DNA from: Coffea arabica
Taxonomy: Eukaryota > Streptophyta > Magnoliopsida > Gentianales > Rubiaceae
Direction: 5' to 3'
Assembly: GCF_036785885.1 (NCBI RefSeq)
Contig: NC_092310.1
Location: 9,610,001-9,674,000 of the forward strand
DNA: 64,000 bases
In this document: piece by piece, positions 36,014 to 48,486 of the stretch
Position numbering within the stretch: position 1 is the first letter of the stretch
How the letters are laid out: every line of letters starts with the position of its first letter
Made by a program: the position numbers and the translations under genes
Notes under the pieces: generated by a model
Databases searched by the model: none
Told to the model about the DNA's origin: nothing
Seen by the model: only the letters and a program-made list of their open reading frames with translations

Positions 36014-36051
36014 AAAAGAGCCCCTCATGCCCCTCCATGAGGGGCTCTTTT
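36014..36051. repeat. Perfect 16-bp hairpin, 6-base loop
   Basis: AAAAGAGCCCCTCATG at 36014-36029 is perfectly complementary to CATGAGGGGCTCTTTT at 36036-36051, around the loop CCCCTC. The GGGGCTCTTTTG half reappears near 37002. It may be a small terminal structure of an unrecognised element, or two facing element ends. Confidence 0.9.
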
Positions 36052-37530
36052 GCAAAATTACATGTGGGCCAGTTGTTGAAAAAAAAATTTTAAAAACGGG
36101 GACTGCATGTGTCACATGCGACCACTTGTTTGTTAAAAATAAATTTAACAAATGGGCTGCACGTGTTACGCTGGACCGAAATTTCATCATTAAAAAAAAA
36201 ACACTCAAATTTCTTTATATGCAGCTAAGTATCGCACTCCATGATTGGAACAAATAATTGCAGTAAGGCATTAATTATATGTAATCAATCGCTCTAGTAA
36301 ATGGATCAACTTGGTTACTTTCCTCTGTTTATTGTGATTATTTGTTCTCTTGCTTTTTGAATCACGGGAACACTAGAACAAATATAGATTAGCATATATG
36401 CTTTTCAAAATATAGAGAATGCACAATTCAATCTGGTAAAAACACAAAACAAAACAAAAATAGGAACTCTTTTCGTGGGCCTACAAACATATTCAAATTA
36501 CCCTCCAACAATTTATTTAAGGGCAATTTTGTAAGGATACAAGAAATAAATATGGTGTGACTCTAATTCTGGGACAACGCAAAAAGTAAACTATGACATT
36601 AATGATGGAACAGTCGAAGTAATTTTTTCTATGAATTGAGTGTGCGTCAATTACTAGTAATAATAATTTCCTCTTGTTTTCTTTTTTTTTTCTTTTCTTT
36701 AAGGACCACAATATTGCCCTTCTTTTTTTCCGTTCATTTAAGAACTGCAAAAATGCCCTTAATTAGTGGAGAAAAATTCAAATTCTAATAAGTTATAAAA
36801 AAAAAAAAAGACTAGTAAAAAATGCTTTATTGTAATGCATAGTACACACCGATGAATTTTAGTTAATGAATATGGGAAGTGGCATCTTGTTTGGATTGAA
36901 ACTAGCCTGGGGTGTGGTCGCATGTGCAGTTCTTATATCCATCCCGTTAACGAATTTTTATTTTTATTTTTATTTTTCGAAAACTAAGGTCAACATATGT
37001 TAGGGGCTCTTTTGTGTTCCAAATTTTTAAAAAAAAAAGGATTTTAAAAAATTTCAAAATTAATAGGAAAAAGGTGCTCATGCAGCACTCCTAGATGAAG
37101 AAAGGCCCACGATTTCCCTCATTTTGTCGATTTTTTATTTTTGAATAATATTTACAGAAATTAGCCCAAATTATGGTCCATGTTATATCTAATACATATT
37201 TATACTCATTAGCACTATCTATATATCATGCAAAATAACACAAATTTCAAAAGAGTACAGGAAAGTTTGTGTAATTCTAAAAAATCAAAAGGTATGTTGC
37301 TACAATAAAGGGAATTGTGGGGGCAGGTCAGTTTGATTCCATAGTTATTGCACGAGGTCCATCCAACGCTATTTGCTAATAATCAACCAAACAATGCAAT
37401 AAAGTCAATGATCAGAAAAGTGATCCAAGTGTTTGTACGGAGTTATTATCTGGTTTCTTAAATTATAAGTTCTGTGTTTGAATTTGCTGCTCAAGGTTTC
37501 TGCCCACTAGGAGGAATCTCAGGATGAGAG
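36052..37530. other. Unassigned non-coding stretch
   Basis: AT-rich sequence with several A-runs and T-runs (near 36793 and 36955). No gene or complete element is supported. GGGGCTCTTTTG near 37002 repeats half of the hairpin at 36014. Confidence 0.3.
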
Positions 37531-37538
37531 CTGCAGAC
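37531..37538. repeat. 8-bp target duplication, left (CTGCAGAC)
   Basis: Matches 38625-38632 (GTGCAGAC) at seven of eight bases. Confidence 0.75.
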
Positions 37539-38624
37539 TAGAAGCGGCAATTTGGATTGAAATCCATTTATCCATCCATATAATCCATAATTAAATGGAT
37601 AATGGATTATTCATTTATAGTATTGATTTTAAATGGTTGATCAAAGTAAAACCATTAAATTAAATGGATTTATATGGATTATCCACTAAAACCATATATA
37701 TCCATTTACTTAAAAACCAAATAAAAGAGAGGGAAAGGAAATGACTAAAAAAGGAGCCATCCTAAAATTGCAATTGGGGTGTGAAAATTTTGCTTACATG
37801 AACTAGTAACTAGAACAAGAAAAATATAGTTATTCATTTAAATGCATTTTTGAATAAGGTGAGTTACTAGTTTATTTTAATTCTTCACTTAGTGAAATCT
37901 AATTCATTTGCTAAGAAAGTGGGTCAACATCAGACCATGAGATGATTTTGAATTAGGAGGGGTAAATTTGATCATTTTCTTTTTGGTAACAAACACATTA
38001 ATAAGTTTACAAATCGGTTAATTAATCCACTTGAATCATATATCTATGAACTTTTACTTGTTCTAAGATCTCTCTTATTTTTTAAAGTACAACAGAAAAC
38101 TGGTATCTGTTCTTGGACTTAATTAATTGAGAGGGAAATGCCGAATTTGAGATAAATTTAAATGCAGTCAAGGCTAAAAGTAGAAGATAATATGGGCCAT
38201 AATTAAATTCCATGGATGCCGAATTTGTAGATACCCTACGTACGGTCTATGCAGGACTTCTATTGTTTGGGCTAGTTTGCAATATATGGCTACTCTGTAA
38301 TATGTAATATATATATACATATATAATAATAAAAATAAAAAAATAATAATAATAATAATTTCAGATAGTTTTTTAGTGAAATGAAGGTTCATTTTGCTTG
38401 AATTTACATCCGTGGTATTTTGTGGCTTGAATTTACAAGAAATGGTAATACAAAAAAGAAGTAACAAAAATATTTAAATGGATTATAAATGGATAATTGG
38501 TTTTTATTTAATCCATTTAGATCCATCCATTTATTAAATGGATCTAAATGGATTGGATAAATTTTATCCATCATCCATTAAGTCAAAACCAATTATGAAC
38601 CATTTATCCATATTGCCACCTCTA
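37539..38624. mobile_element. Non-autonomous hAT element
   Basis: 1086 bp. The left end reads TAGAAGCGGCAATTTGGAT and the right end, read inward, TAGAGGTGGCAATATGGAT. TAGAGGTGGCAA-type ends are common on plant hAT elements. Sub-terminal sequence at both ends is rich in ATGGAT and ATCCATT repeats, which can pair with each other. The interior has no transposase. An 8-bp target duplication with one mismatch frames it. Confidence 0.82.
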
Positions 38625-38849
38625 GTGCAGACCAAGAATTAAGGGTTAAAATAACAGTAATCATCAACAGAAAGTTAAAGGCAATAATGCAGGCAGGAGA
38701 GTCAAGGGTGATGACTTTTAGGGGGATAAAATGACAGGCAACAACAAAAGTGCAATGATTCAGCACTGAAGAGACCATTGCATTGAAGAGATCCTTGGTG
38801 AGTGCAAGCTATTCTTCAAAGGTAATGTCGCAATTTGTAACTTTTGATG

Positions 38850-39415
38850 GAAACATCTAGTCTCGTCAAACTGACGGGAGAAAAAGTGAGATTTCGGGGG
38901 AGCAAATAATCCCAATTTTCAGTGTTGTTGTAAGCTTCATAAATTGAATAACATAAGGGTTTTACTGGAACCAAATTATTATCTGGCTTGTGTTTCTCCC
39001 CAAAAGGCTGACATGTTATAGAAAAATGTCAATTCGAGCAAATTACCCCAAAGCAGGTAAGATTTTTGTAACCTCAACGGTGCTAAGTGAACCTTGGGTG
39101 AAGTTTCTGAAGTTGTCATGTGAATTGTGCAATTTTTATATGAGGACTTTTAATGATTTCATTTTTTGTAACGAGGCGCTTTTATAGTTGTCCATCATTT
39201 TTGCTTTTAAGTAATTTTATTTTACTTCAGTATTTTATTGTAGTTCCTTTGTTATTCTTAGGATTTATTTCGTCTATAAAAATTTTTATACTAGAATGTA
39301 ATATTGAAATTTAATTTGGACTCGATATTGCTCAATTTTTTCTCTATTTCTTGGGAGAAGATCGCTTGGTTTTTCCTTTCGTCGCTTCCATGCAAGTTGG
39401 GTTCCATTTTTTCTT
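38850..39415. repeat. Diverged duplication, copy 1
   Basis: This aligns by eye with 40400-40870. Shared stretches include TTTCAGTGTT(G/A)TTGT, the following TTCATAAAT and AACAACATAAGG or AATAACATAAGG. Downstream both have TTCTTAGGATTTATTTC, TTGATATTGCTC or CGATATTGCTC, and TTGGTTTTTCCTTT. Both copies are non-coding. The ~1.5-kb spacing suggests an old tandem duplication or two copies of one repeat family. Confidence 0.7.
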
Positions 39416-39532
39416 TACAAAATATCTTTTACTAAATATCAATAATTGATGCACGAAGCCAAAACAAAGGATGCAGGTTATAAAATGGTTGTGTCGGCAT
39501 CAATTTGGAATCGACAAGGCCACCTCAATTCA

Positions 39533-39620
39533 TTTTTTTTTTTTTTTTTTTGGGGTAAGAAAGAAAGTTCATTACACTAACAAAAGCTAAGAGAGAAACA
39601 GTACAAATATTCTAGTTTAA
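39533..39620 (-). mobile_element. Possible LINE or SINE 3' tail
   Basis: A 20-base T-run at 39533-39552 is followed by GGGGTAAGAAAGAAAGTTCA. On the minus strand this reads as a 3' end that runs into poly-A. Plant LINE tails often look like this, but no reverse transcriptase remnant follows, so only the terminal fragment can be proposed. Confidence 0.4.
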
Positions 39621-39845
39621 GCGCTCATGGTGCACGAGCTATGAGCAAAGGATCACTAGGTGGTCCATGGATAGTTTACGACGTCAAAAGGCGATGTGGA
39701 CATATCTGTGTATATAAACAACGGTTTGTCTGCGAAAATATATTTCAAATATTATATTTTTTAAAATATAAGACTAATTAGGAGAAGTAAGTAAATACAA
39801 GGAATGAAGCAAGATTAAATAAAAAATATATATAAATATAAGAGA

Positions 39846-39847
<2 letters not shown>

Positions 39848-39881
<34 letters not shown>
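39848..39881. repeat. (AT)n microsatellite
   Basis: An uninterrupted run of about 17 AT dinucleotides. Confidence 0.97.
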
Positions 39882-39884
<3 letters not shown>

Positions 39885-40399
39885 AGGTTCAATGAATATT
39901 AAATATGTTAACGACTGCCACGAGAACATCCGTTAGAAAAACCGTATAGACAAAACTAAAGTTTCAACCACTAATAAGAGCCAAACCTTCACGGACCATA
40001 GTTACGGAGTTACCCAGTGCCATTGTATCCTTCTTTCTTTGCTTCACCAAATCCTTCACATGATTTTCTAATAATTCATGAAATAAAGAAAATTTAATGA
40101 AAAATTTGTAAAGTTAAAAAAAAAAAAAAACTATGTTCCTTTTTTTATGAATTTGTCTCTGCTCAATTCTAATGGAGTAGTCCACGTCTTCATTTTCTCT
40201 TGGCTTGTAGAACACGTAGCATTCTGTTTATTATTCTCCAAGAATTCAATCGATATATTCTTACTTTTCTTTGTTTATTGGCGTTGTTAAGGATGATATT
40301 GTCATTAACAAAGTAGGACGAGCCTTTTTACGAAAATTACCTAAAATATGTTGGTCGAGATTCCAATTGAGGGCAAAAAAGCTAATGAGCGAGACATAT

Positions 40400-40870
40400 G
40401 GAGACCATTGATGGAGACATCTGATCTTGTGAAATTGACAACAAAAGTAAGTGAGATTTTCAAATTTTCAAAGGTGCAAATCGTTCCAAATTTCAGTGTT
40501 ATTGTGAGTTTCATAAATAAACAACATAAGGGACTTATCTGGATCAAAATATTATCTCTTTTGTTTTTTCTCCCAAAGGCACTGACATATTACATAAAAA
40601 AAAAAAAGTCAATCGAGGTACTTGGAGGTCCTTGTTTGAAATGTCATTTTTCCCTAAAAATTTATTTTATTTCTGTATATTATTGAAGTTTCTATGTTGC
40701 TCTTCTTAGGATTTATTTCCTTGATAAATACTTTTATCCTAGAGCAATCAATGGAATAATATTGAGACTTATTTTGGTCTTGATATTGCTCGTTTTTCTC
40801 GGTTTCTTTAGGGAAGATTGTTTGGTTTTTCCTTTGTTGCTTCAATGCCAGTTTCGGTTCAATTTTTACT
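40400..40870. repeat. Diverged duplication, copy 2
   Basis: Partner of 38850-39415. It is shorter because the part between the 'ATAAGGG' block and the 'TTTATTTTA' block is contracted. Confidence 0.7.
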
Positions 40871-42159
40871 CGCTCCCACATTTGGGTACTTGCAATTATT
40901 ATCTACAGTGCAAGGCTTTTAAATAATTTTGGTCGGTAATATCTCTACTTGACATTTAATGTATCACACGTGTCTGAATGATAAAAACGTCACAAAGTGT
41001 GATAAGATATGTTGGGATCCAGAAGAATGAAATGTCTCGAAATTGCTTTTGAGGAAAGTTTCATGCATGGTTGTTGTTTGCATTTCACGTGGGTGTCACG
41101 CACTATCAAGTGCAATGTTTGTACCTGAAAGGTCCAAATTTGGGCCCACTGAAAAGATAACAAAGGGGCTGTCATATTGAAGGGCATGGAATGAAAATGT
41201 GTGGAAGTTTTATTGTTAATTTTGGCAAGTGATACTAATGTTGGGATAAATCAAAAAGAAAAATATAACATTGAAATGGAAAGAGTATTTTTTTTTCTGA
41301 ATAGGATAGGATTTATTTTAGATCTACTTTTACTCTATACTATGGGACGGGAACCTGAAAAGTTTAACAAAAAATTAAGATAAAACTAAATCACTGCTAA
41401 TCCAGATGGATGTCTACAAAGATCTTTAAAACAAAAAAAGATGCATGTTCTAGAAGGTGATGTGCACATATTTCTTTATTTGGTAGAAAGTGAGGTGCAT
41501 TGATTAAATAAAAGCGAGAATTTACACCGTACAAGGTAGCGGGTTGAGTTTGTACCAGTGATGCTATGATTCGCAAAGAAAAAGATTGCAAAGAAAAAGA
41601 CATCTCTGTATGTATAAACAAAACCAAAGGCCGAATAAAGAAAGATGGTAGCTTTCAAGCTTCAACCACTCAAATGTTCTTTTGAACTAAAATCCAAAAA
41701 CAATATGGTCCCCTCTTGCAGATTCAAATAACAGACTTTTCCATCTGTCCAAAATTGGATTCCAATTGCACTCTCCATTGTAAGTGGACCAAAATCAACC
41801 ACCCATTACTTGTGTTAACTCCCAAAAATTTGTTTGAGGCCATAATACAAGCATCACAAAATAGTACTTTAAACGTCGTGACAAGAGTAACAGCGAATTG
41901 TTTTTAATTTGGATGAAGGAAAAAATATGGCAAGATGAAAAGTAATAATCAAAGAAAAACAAATTAAATCATAAAAAATAGAAATCATGCTGCTAAACTT
42001 CCTAGTGACAACAGTAGTACGGAAAATTCAAGTATCAAAAGAAAGTTAAAAAAAAATTGCTTGTATAACAAACTGATATAAAGGATTTGTAACTTTTTCT
42101 TAACAGCTTGTATGATTTTTTAGAATTCTAATATCAAATATTTGAATACAAATATAATA
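40871..42159. other. Unassigned non-coding stretch
   Basis: AT-rich with no recognisable gene or complete element. Open frames are short and have no domain features. The outer end of the copia LTR may lie in the last few hundred bases, but I could not fix it. Confidence 0.3.
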
Positions 42160-42529
42160 TAAATGCGTACTAACCTCTGAAGAGTGACAATCTTGATCGA
42201 CACGTTGTGATTCGTGTGTCTAACAGAGGTGGTTCTCTCTCTTCCCAAATTATGTATGGTGGCTATCAATGGGACAAGCCACCCCAGCAATACGATGTTA
42301 GTGTTATTGATATGAGAGAGGGGCCTAATCTTTTATAACTATAGTGGGATCTCTCGTTATGTTTACCCTAATCTAAATAACATGCCCTACACCTTACATA
42401 TCATACCAAATAGATGACTAAGACGGATCTAAACTCCAACTACAGTGGATCATACCGCTTTTTATTTAATCCATTTTTAACAAAACAAATATCATCAGTA
42501 GAAGCCCAAATTAGAAAATAATTCTAACA
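42160..42529 (-). repeat. 3' LTR of an old copia-like element
   Basis: On the minus strand AAGTGGGAGAGA is followed by TGTTAGAATTATTTTC. This is the classic copia arrangement of a polypurine tract directly before an LTR starting TGTT. The inner boundary at 42529 is therefore well placed. The outer boundary is not visible and 42160 is only a working limit. No second copy is in the window, because another LTR occupies 61877 onward. Confidence 0.55.
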
Positions 42530-42541
42530 TCTCTCCCACTT
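42530..42541 (-). other. Polypurine tract of the copia-like element
   Basis: The minus strand reads AAGTGGGAGAGA directly against the LTR start, as in many plant copia elements. Confidence 0.65.
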
Positions 42542-42955
42542 AGGCAATACTGATTATTTTCAACTTGAGTTTGAAAGCATTTTAAATGTTAATTTCAAAA
42601 TAGTTTTAGACAACGGCTCTTGGATTAAACATAACTTTAGTGGCCACGGTAAGAAAATATCTTAGTCTAGAATTTTATCCAATGGGATTACTTGTATTTC
42701 ATCACTTATTAATGTAGGACTTCCATAATTACAAATATTAACACTTCATTAACACAAATTCTAAAGTGTGATAAAATGAGTGTGGTTTGACTCGCGTGAT
42801 CCAAGAGTAATACAATCAAGTCAAAACCACATTCAATCCACTTTATAGTCTTAAACCGATTCGATATATAACTCAAATCCCCTTTAGTGCTTCTAAACCG
42901 AAGCCACTTCACAAAGGAAGCATTTGCAGGACTTTCATCTGCTTAACTGCATTAA

Positions 42956-43338
42956 GGGTCTGTTTGTTCGGAAGGAAAATATTTTCCAGAAAATGTTTTT
43001 CTGATTTTCTATTGTTTGGTTGGGTTATTGCTTTGGGAAATTTTTTCCTACCGAAGATATTTTACATCAAAAGGTGTAAAATGACTATCCAGATATATAA
43101 ATTGAAGTTATTTCCCATGTCCGCCTTGTAAGTCATAAGACTATCCATTCAAGCTCCCCCACCAGCCTTAAGATTCACAACAAAACTCCCACTTGTGCAA
43201 TAACCTACTAAAGATTTGTAGTCTCCATCTCCTCCCAAACACCGGAAAAAACATAGAGAAGGTAATTATTTTCCTTGATAAAATTTTCCATGGAAGACAT
43301 TTTCTTTTGAAAATATTTTACCTTGAATCAAACGGACC
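42956..43338. mobile_element. Tourist-like MITE
   Basis: 383 bp. The left end is GGGTCTGTTTGTTCGG and the right end, read inward, GGTCCGTTTGATTCA. It is flanked by TAA at 42953-42955 and 43339-43341. Sub-terminal GGAAAATATTTTCC-type text occurs at both ends in inverted arrangement. A 3-bp TAA duplication with G-rich ends fits PIF/Harbinger-derived MITEs. There is no coding. Confidence 0.7.
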
Positions 43339-45074
43339 TAAATCCGAAACCATTTCACATATGAAGCAATCATTGTACAGCTTTTATTCAATATTTATAT
43401 GAGCTCATATATGTAGTATAATCTCAAATGTGCATATATATGAGTAAATCATATTCATAACTGCATAAATCAGGGAATGAAACCTTTATTAACTTAAATA
43501 ACTGTAAACTGCATACATGAGAGATATGACTTATTTATAACTCCTATTGAAAGTACAACCCTATAAAACACACCACACATTTGACATAATTGTCAGACTA
43601 TTACAAATTTATAATGTAAGGCACTTAGTCAATAATTACTAAATATTTAATCATTATAATGAATTTATAAACTACACTACACTTATCAACCCATTTCCTT
43701 ATTTTACTTAAAAGAACTATAAAAATTGTAAACATCCATGTCAGGTAATTCAAAATTTAGTGCTCATTATTGTGAAAAACAACAGCGGAAACATCAAACT
43801 TGATCCAGAGATGAAAAAAAAAAAACATAAGCTCTTAAAACAAACTTGTTCAATGTGAGCCCTTTGAGCATTAGGTTAAGACAAATAAAACCTCCATTCT
43901 AGAGGGTATTCATTAACTTATTTGTCTATAAGATTTTTGAATGCTCAAAGAAAACAAGCAATCTTTAGTTTCTTAAAACCTTATTAATTCATTAGCAAAT
44001 ACACGAAACATAAACCAATATTTACCAAATTTATCCATCCACATAATTACTATGTAGGTAATATCCGGTTTTATAGCACAAACTAATACAAAGATCACTC
44101 ATTAAAAACTGTATCAAATTCCACATGAAATTCTTAAAGATCACTTTCACTGCATTACTTTTTAACCCCAATTTATCTTTAGCCATTTGAGATAAATTGA
44201 CATGTAGTTTCTCATTTGACTTTTAAGTGTATAATCAATGTAAAACATGAGTCCCAACCATTCTTTATTTTTAAGATATCAAAAGGTGCTAGCTCCCAAG
44301 ATATTTTACATCAAAGTTCTTGGAATAATATCTCTTAACTGTACAAAACTTAAATTTCAGCTAGCTAATTGAAAAACATAGAATATGGACAAAACTAAAT
44401 TTGCTCTCATAGGCTGTGAGAATAATTTCAAATGCCATAGTGAAAAAACTGTAACATCATAAAGGCCTTTTAAAAAATTAATTACAAAAACATACCATAC
44501 GTGACACAAGGTCTAAGTTTCTCTTGAAAATGTGATATTTTCAACTGGATAATTCCAAACACAATGTATTTCTTCTCCAAATCTAAATCTCATCAAAAAA
44601 TTTTGGATCAAAAGTGTTGGGCATGCTGAAGATAGATATGGCTATATATATCATGTTCCACTTTAAAGAGATTTAGACAAAAAAAAATTTACAATGCACT
44701 TGACCATATGTTTAGGAGCATTCTTTATATCACTTGACCACACTATTCATCTTAAAGTGTCAAGAATTTTGTTGAGCAATTACACTCAAAATAGCAAACT
44801 AAATATCAAGTAAAAGGGTCCCTATGTCAATATTGGTAAATGCTCATATTATCACCAAAACCACATTTAAAACTAGGCCCAATTATCTTCCAATATTTTA
44901 ATTCTAGTTGACCCTAGAATTATTACAGAGGCGATAACATTTTGCTGCATAAGGTATGTAATAGTCCAAAATATGTGGGCGTTAATTAGAAAATCTTTAT
45001 TGCGTGAAAGTCCATGCATTTAACATTAACATTTTCTTCCCCTTTATTTTACTTTTGTTTGTGTATGTACTATC

Positions 45075-45079
45075 AATGA
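45075..45079. repeat. Target site duplication AATGA, left copy
   Basis: Identical to 59714-59718. It directly precedes TGTAGACACC, the start of the 5' LTR. Confidence 0.95.
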
Positions 45080-46939
45080 TGTAGACACCAAATTTTTGTC
45101 AATTTTTAATGTTTTCCTGAAATTTTTATATTTAATGAGTTATTTATTTTCTTACACTTTAATATGTATTTTTCTCATTTTTGCAGGTTTATTTTAGAAA
45201 AAAAAACAACAACAGCACAAAACAAAACAAAAAAAAAAGAAGAGAAAATAAAAAAAAAATCAACATAATCATTTTCCCTACCAAATGCACTTAACCCATT
45301 TCTACACTCCATCCTCATGAACATTTCTTCCCATTTTGGTAAAAAATCACCATTGGTAGCCCATGCATATTTCTTGTCATTTGGAAGAAAAACCATCATT
45401 TTGGCCCCACTTAACACTCCAACTCAATACATCTCTCGGCTCTCTTTGGCTGCCATCAGACAAGCCACAAAAAGAAAAAAAAAAAAGCACTCCAATCCCT
45501 CGGGGCTCACTTGGCAGAGGCAAAAAAAAAAAAAAAAAGAGGAAACACACGAGAGAAGAGGAAGGGAAGCTCTCGGAATTTTGCAGCCTGACCCCTCACT
45601 CTCACTCTCTCGGACTTGGGTGGAGGAAAGAAACAGAGAAGAAAAAAAAATCTTCCCCAACTCCTCTCAGTTCCATCTCAACCTCACACACACCTACACT
45701 GAGGTAATTTTTAGTTTTGTCTAGCACATTAAATCAGTGCTTCATTGTTTAGTTTTCTTTCATTTCTGCTGGCTGCCTTGCATTGTTGTTGTTGTATTGT
45801 TAAAAAAAATTGGGAAATGGCATGAACCAGATTTAGGAAAAGGAAATGTTTCTTGTGAATGCATGTTAATTGTTTGAAAAAATGCCAAAAGAAATTTTAG
45901 GGACTGTTTTGCCTTAATTTAGCCTTTTTATGTTGTTTTCTTGTCCAACTTAGATTATAGTTGTAATGTAGAAGTTATAAGGAGGGTTTTGGCATAATTT
46001 TTATGATTTTTAGTGAAGATTATAGTGTTTTAAAAAATAAAAAACTGGACTGACTTTTTGCTTTTTGGCCACCTTCGGGTCATCTTTTGTAAAAATTAAC
46101 TCCGAAAATGGAACCTACGCGAAAAATCGAGTGAGGGGGTGTATTTTGAGAAATTTTGGCGATCGGAGAGGTCGCCGGCGACCGCCGCCGCCGCCAGCCG
46201 AAGCTTCCTCAGTTGGCCGAAGAAGAAGGAAAAAGAAACGGCTGAAGGTGGAGGAAGAAGAAAGAAAGAAAAGAAAAAAAGAAGAAAAGAAAGGAAAGAA
46301 AAGAAGAAAAACAATGATTTAGGCTAATGTTTTATCTTTGGTTGGGCCAAGAGTTAGTTTTGGTTGGGTTTTGGTTTATTTCTTTTGGGTTTCCGTTGGG
46401 CTTGAGAGATAAAAAGACGGGTTGGCCTGCTCGTTTCTTTTGGATTTCGGCTGGGCTTAGGTAGCATCCGACCCAAATAAATAAAAATGATGGCCCGATG
46501 GCCTTTTTCTCCCAAATGAGAAATCGAAATTTGCACCTTAGCCCCTGATCTTTGGAGTAGTTTTACTGTGGCCCAGAATATTTTAAATTCCTTTCACTTA
46601 GGTACTTAATTTAATTGCACTTTGGTCCTTGAATTTTATCTTTCATTTAATTTTGATCCCTAAACTTTGGAAAAATAATAATTTCTGTCCCCAAAAGTTT
46701 TTCAATTTTGCAATTCAGTCCCTGATGAATTTTGGCTCTCTTTTTATTATGATTGTTTCTTTTCTTTAATAGCTAATTATGCTACTTTTGAATATGCTTA
46801 ACTTGTAATTTTTAGATTTTCTTAAATTTCTTTACGTTTGACATATTAGTGTGAATTTAGTACTTTTATTATTATTTTATTATTTTTTTTATTTTTTTTT
46901 CAATTAAATTGGTGCTATGATTCTTTTGTTCATTGTGAG

Positions 46940-46949
46940 TATAAATAGG
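46940..46949 (+). promoter_or_regulatory. TATA box of the 5' LTR
   Basis: TATAAATAGG, a textbook plant TATA box, lies 1.86 kb into the LTR. The context downstream (CCACTTCAAACGGGAGGTACC) aligns with the minus-strand element near 7835. Transcription would start roughly 30 bases downstream, giving an R-U5 of about 1.5 kb. Confidence 0.75.
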
Positions 46950-47426
46950 ACGATTTGACTCCATTTAGTCACCACTTCAAACGGGAGGTACCCCTATTTT
47001 TATTATTTCAATGTCAATTACGTGCTCTTATGTGCTCCTATGTGTTCCTATGTGTTTATATATTTTTATATGCTTTATTTATTGCATTTAAATGTTCATT
47101 TAATTTTTCTTATATTATATTTGTTTAGTCAATTTTTATAGTTATTCAAGAGGCATTTAAATACCTCAAAAAATGTAATAGATAGGATAACTAATTTTAT
47201 TTTATCATATCTTTCCCATTTTAGATTGTAGTTAGATTCCCCGATGTAATAGATAGGTTGCGTGTTTATGTGGTTTATGTGTTATGTGTTTTACCCGCTT
47301 TCCTCAGGATTTTTGCCTCTAGATATTATGTTTACGTGTTATATGCTACGTGCTCTTACGTGTTTATTTGTTTTAATTTATACTTTATTTGTTTTACTAT
47401 GTACTATTAATGCATGACGTCACCAC

Positions 47427-47525
47427 ACTAGTCCAACGCTAGTTGTGATTTTTCTCTCTATTTACTTGCTAGTCCAACGCTAGTAAGGATTTTTAGAAAT
47501 GAAATAGTCCAACATTAGACCCTTT
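47427..47525. repeat. Palindromic CTAG units in the 5' LTR
   Basis: ACTAGTCCAACGCTAGT at 47427-47443, CTAGTCCAACGCTAG at 47469-47483, and a decayed third unit (ATAGTCCAACATTAG) near 47505. These are reverse complements of the units in LTRs A-C. Confidence 0.75.
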
Positions 47526-48486
47526 AGGTCGTTTTGCGCTAGATTCATCTTTGTGTGTTATTCACTACATTCTCATGCATATTTTTCATTTTTTAGGATC
47601 TTTTCTCATTTGTATGATATTCCTTATTATATTATCCCCTACCCGCTATAGGTGCTAATCATGTCATTTAGAATTGCATTTCATTTAGGACATTGTATAA
47701 TAAGTTAGCTCATTTGCTTGTGCATATTAGGAGAATTATTTTCCAAACATGAGAAATGGGTGATTATAACTTTTTAGTTTAAATATCCCATTAATCCATG
47801 TATAAGAAAATTATGTCACGAGTTTTTGCCTCCCGTACCTTTTATGTTGCATTCCTTTTTTTCTTTGATCACTTATATCTATGTATATAATTTAATTTAA
47901 TTCCTTTTCTTTTAATTTCATCATTTGCATACTCGTGGCACCTTCAAGGAATTATTTTGGCATTTGCAATTAATGCAATTGGTTCAATTAAACCCTTGAA
48001 TGAACATTTTGTCCCTTTCGATATTTTTATAAATTTAGATTTGCATTCATGTACGAAACAGCCAAATATGATAAAATTAAGGGTTAGATTAGGAAAATTT
48101 TGACTAAACCTCGCAACTAGCTTAGACTAGGTTGAAAGGGTGCCTTAGGTTTGAGTTAATCAAATCTTTGCCTTCCCTTTCTTCAATCGTGATTCCCGAA
48201 CCCATTTTCTCCTGTTTTTCGAAGACTTGGAGTTGTCAAAAAGGGTTTTATTTTATTTTATTTCTGTCAAAAAATATTTTTTGGGGTGACTTGGTACACC
48301 CGAACTCAATACCAAGTAGTGACTCCTATTTTTTCTTAAAAACCCTTTTAGACTAAATTTTGGATCCAAATTGTCGTATTTTTAAAGTCCCATTCTAGGT
48401 CATTTTCATTTATTTTTAAATAACAATCACATCTTTTATAAACACCTTATTTCTTTTTCCATCGCGAAAAATGGGGCGCAACAACT

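Larger units (their letters stand above)
42530..45079 (-). mobile_element. Copia-like internal region, left part, non-coding
   Basis: About 2.5 kb of AT-rich sequence with no gag or pol frame. It is interrupted by a MITE at 42956-43338. Phrases such as CCGAA(G/A)CCA(C/T)TTCACA, followed by GAAGCA, recur on both sides of the MITE, so the interior is itself repetitive. It continues after the gag-only element at 59719. Confidence 0.5.
45080..48483 (+). repeat. 5' LTR of the gag-only element
   Basis: 3404 bp, starting TGTAGACACC and ending GGGGCGCAACA. It holds a GA-rich block (about 45530-45660), a GCC microsatellite near 46180 and a TATA box at 46940. R-U5 palindromes lie at 47427-47525. It differs from the 3' LTR at scattered substitutions and run-length changes; for example the GCC run has one unit fewer. 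Confidence 0.93.
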
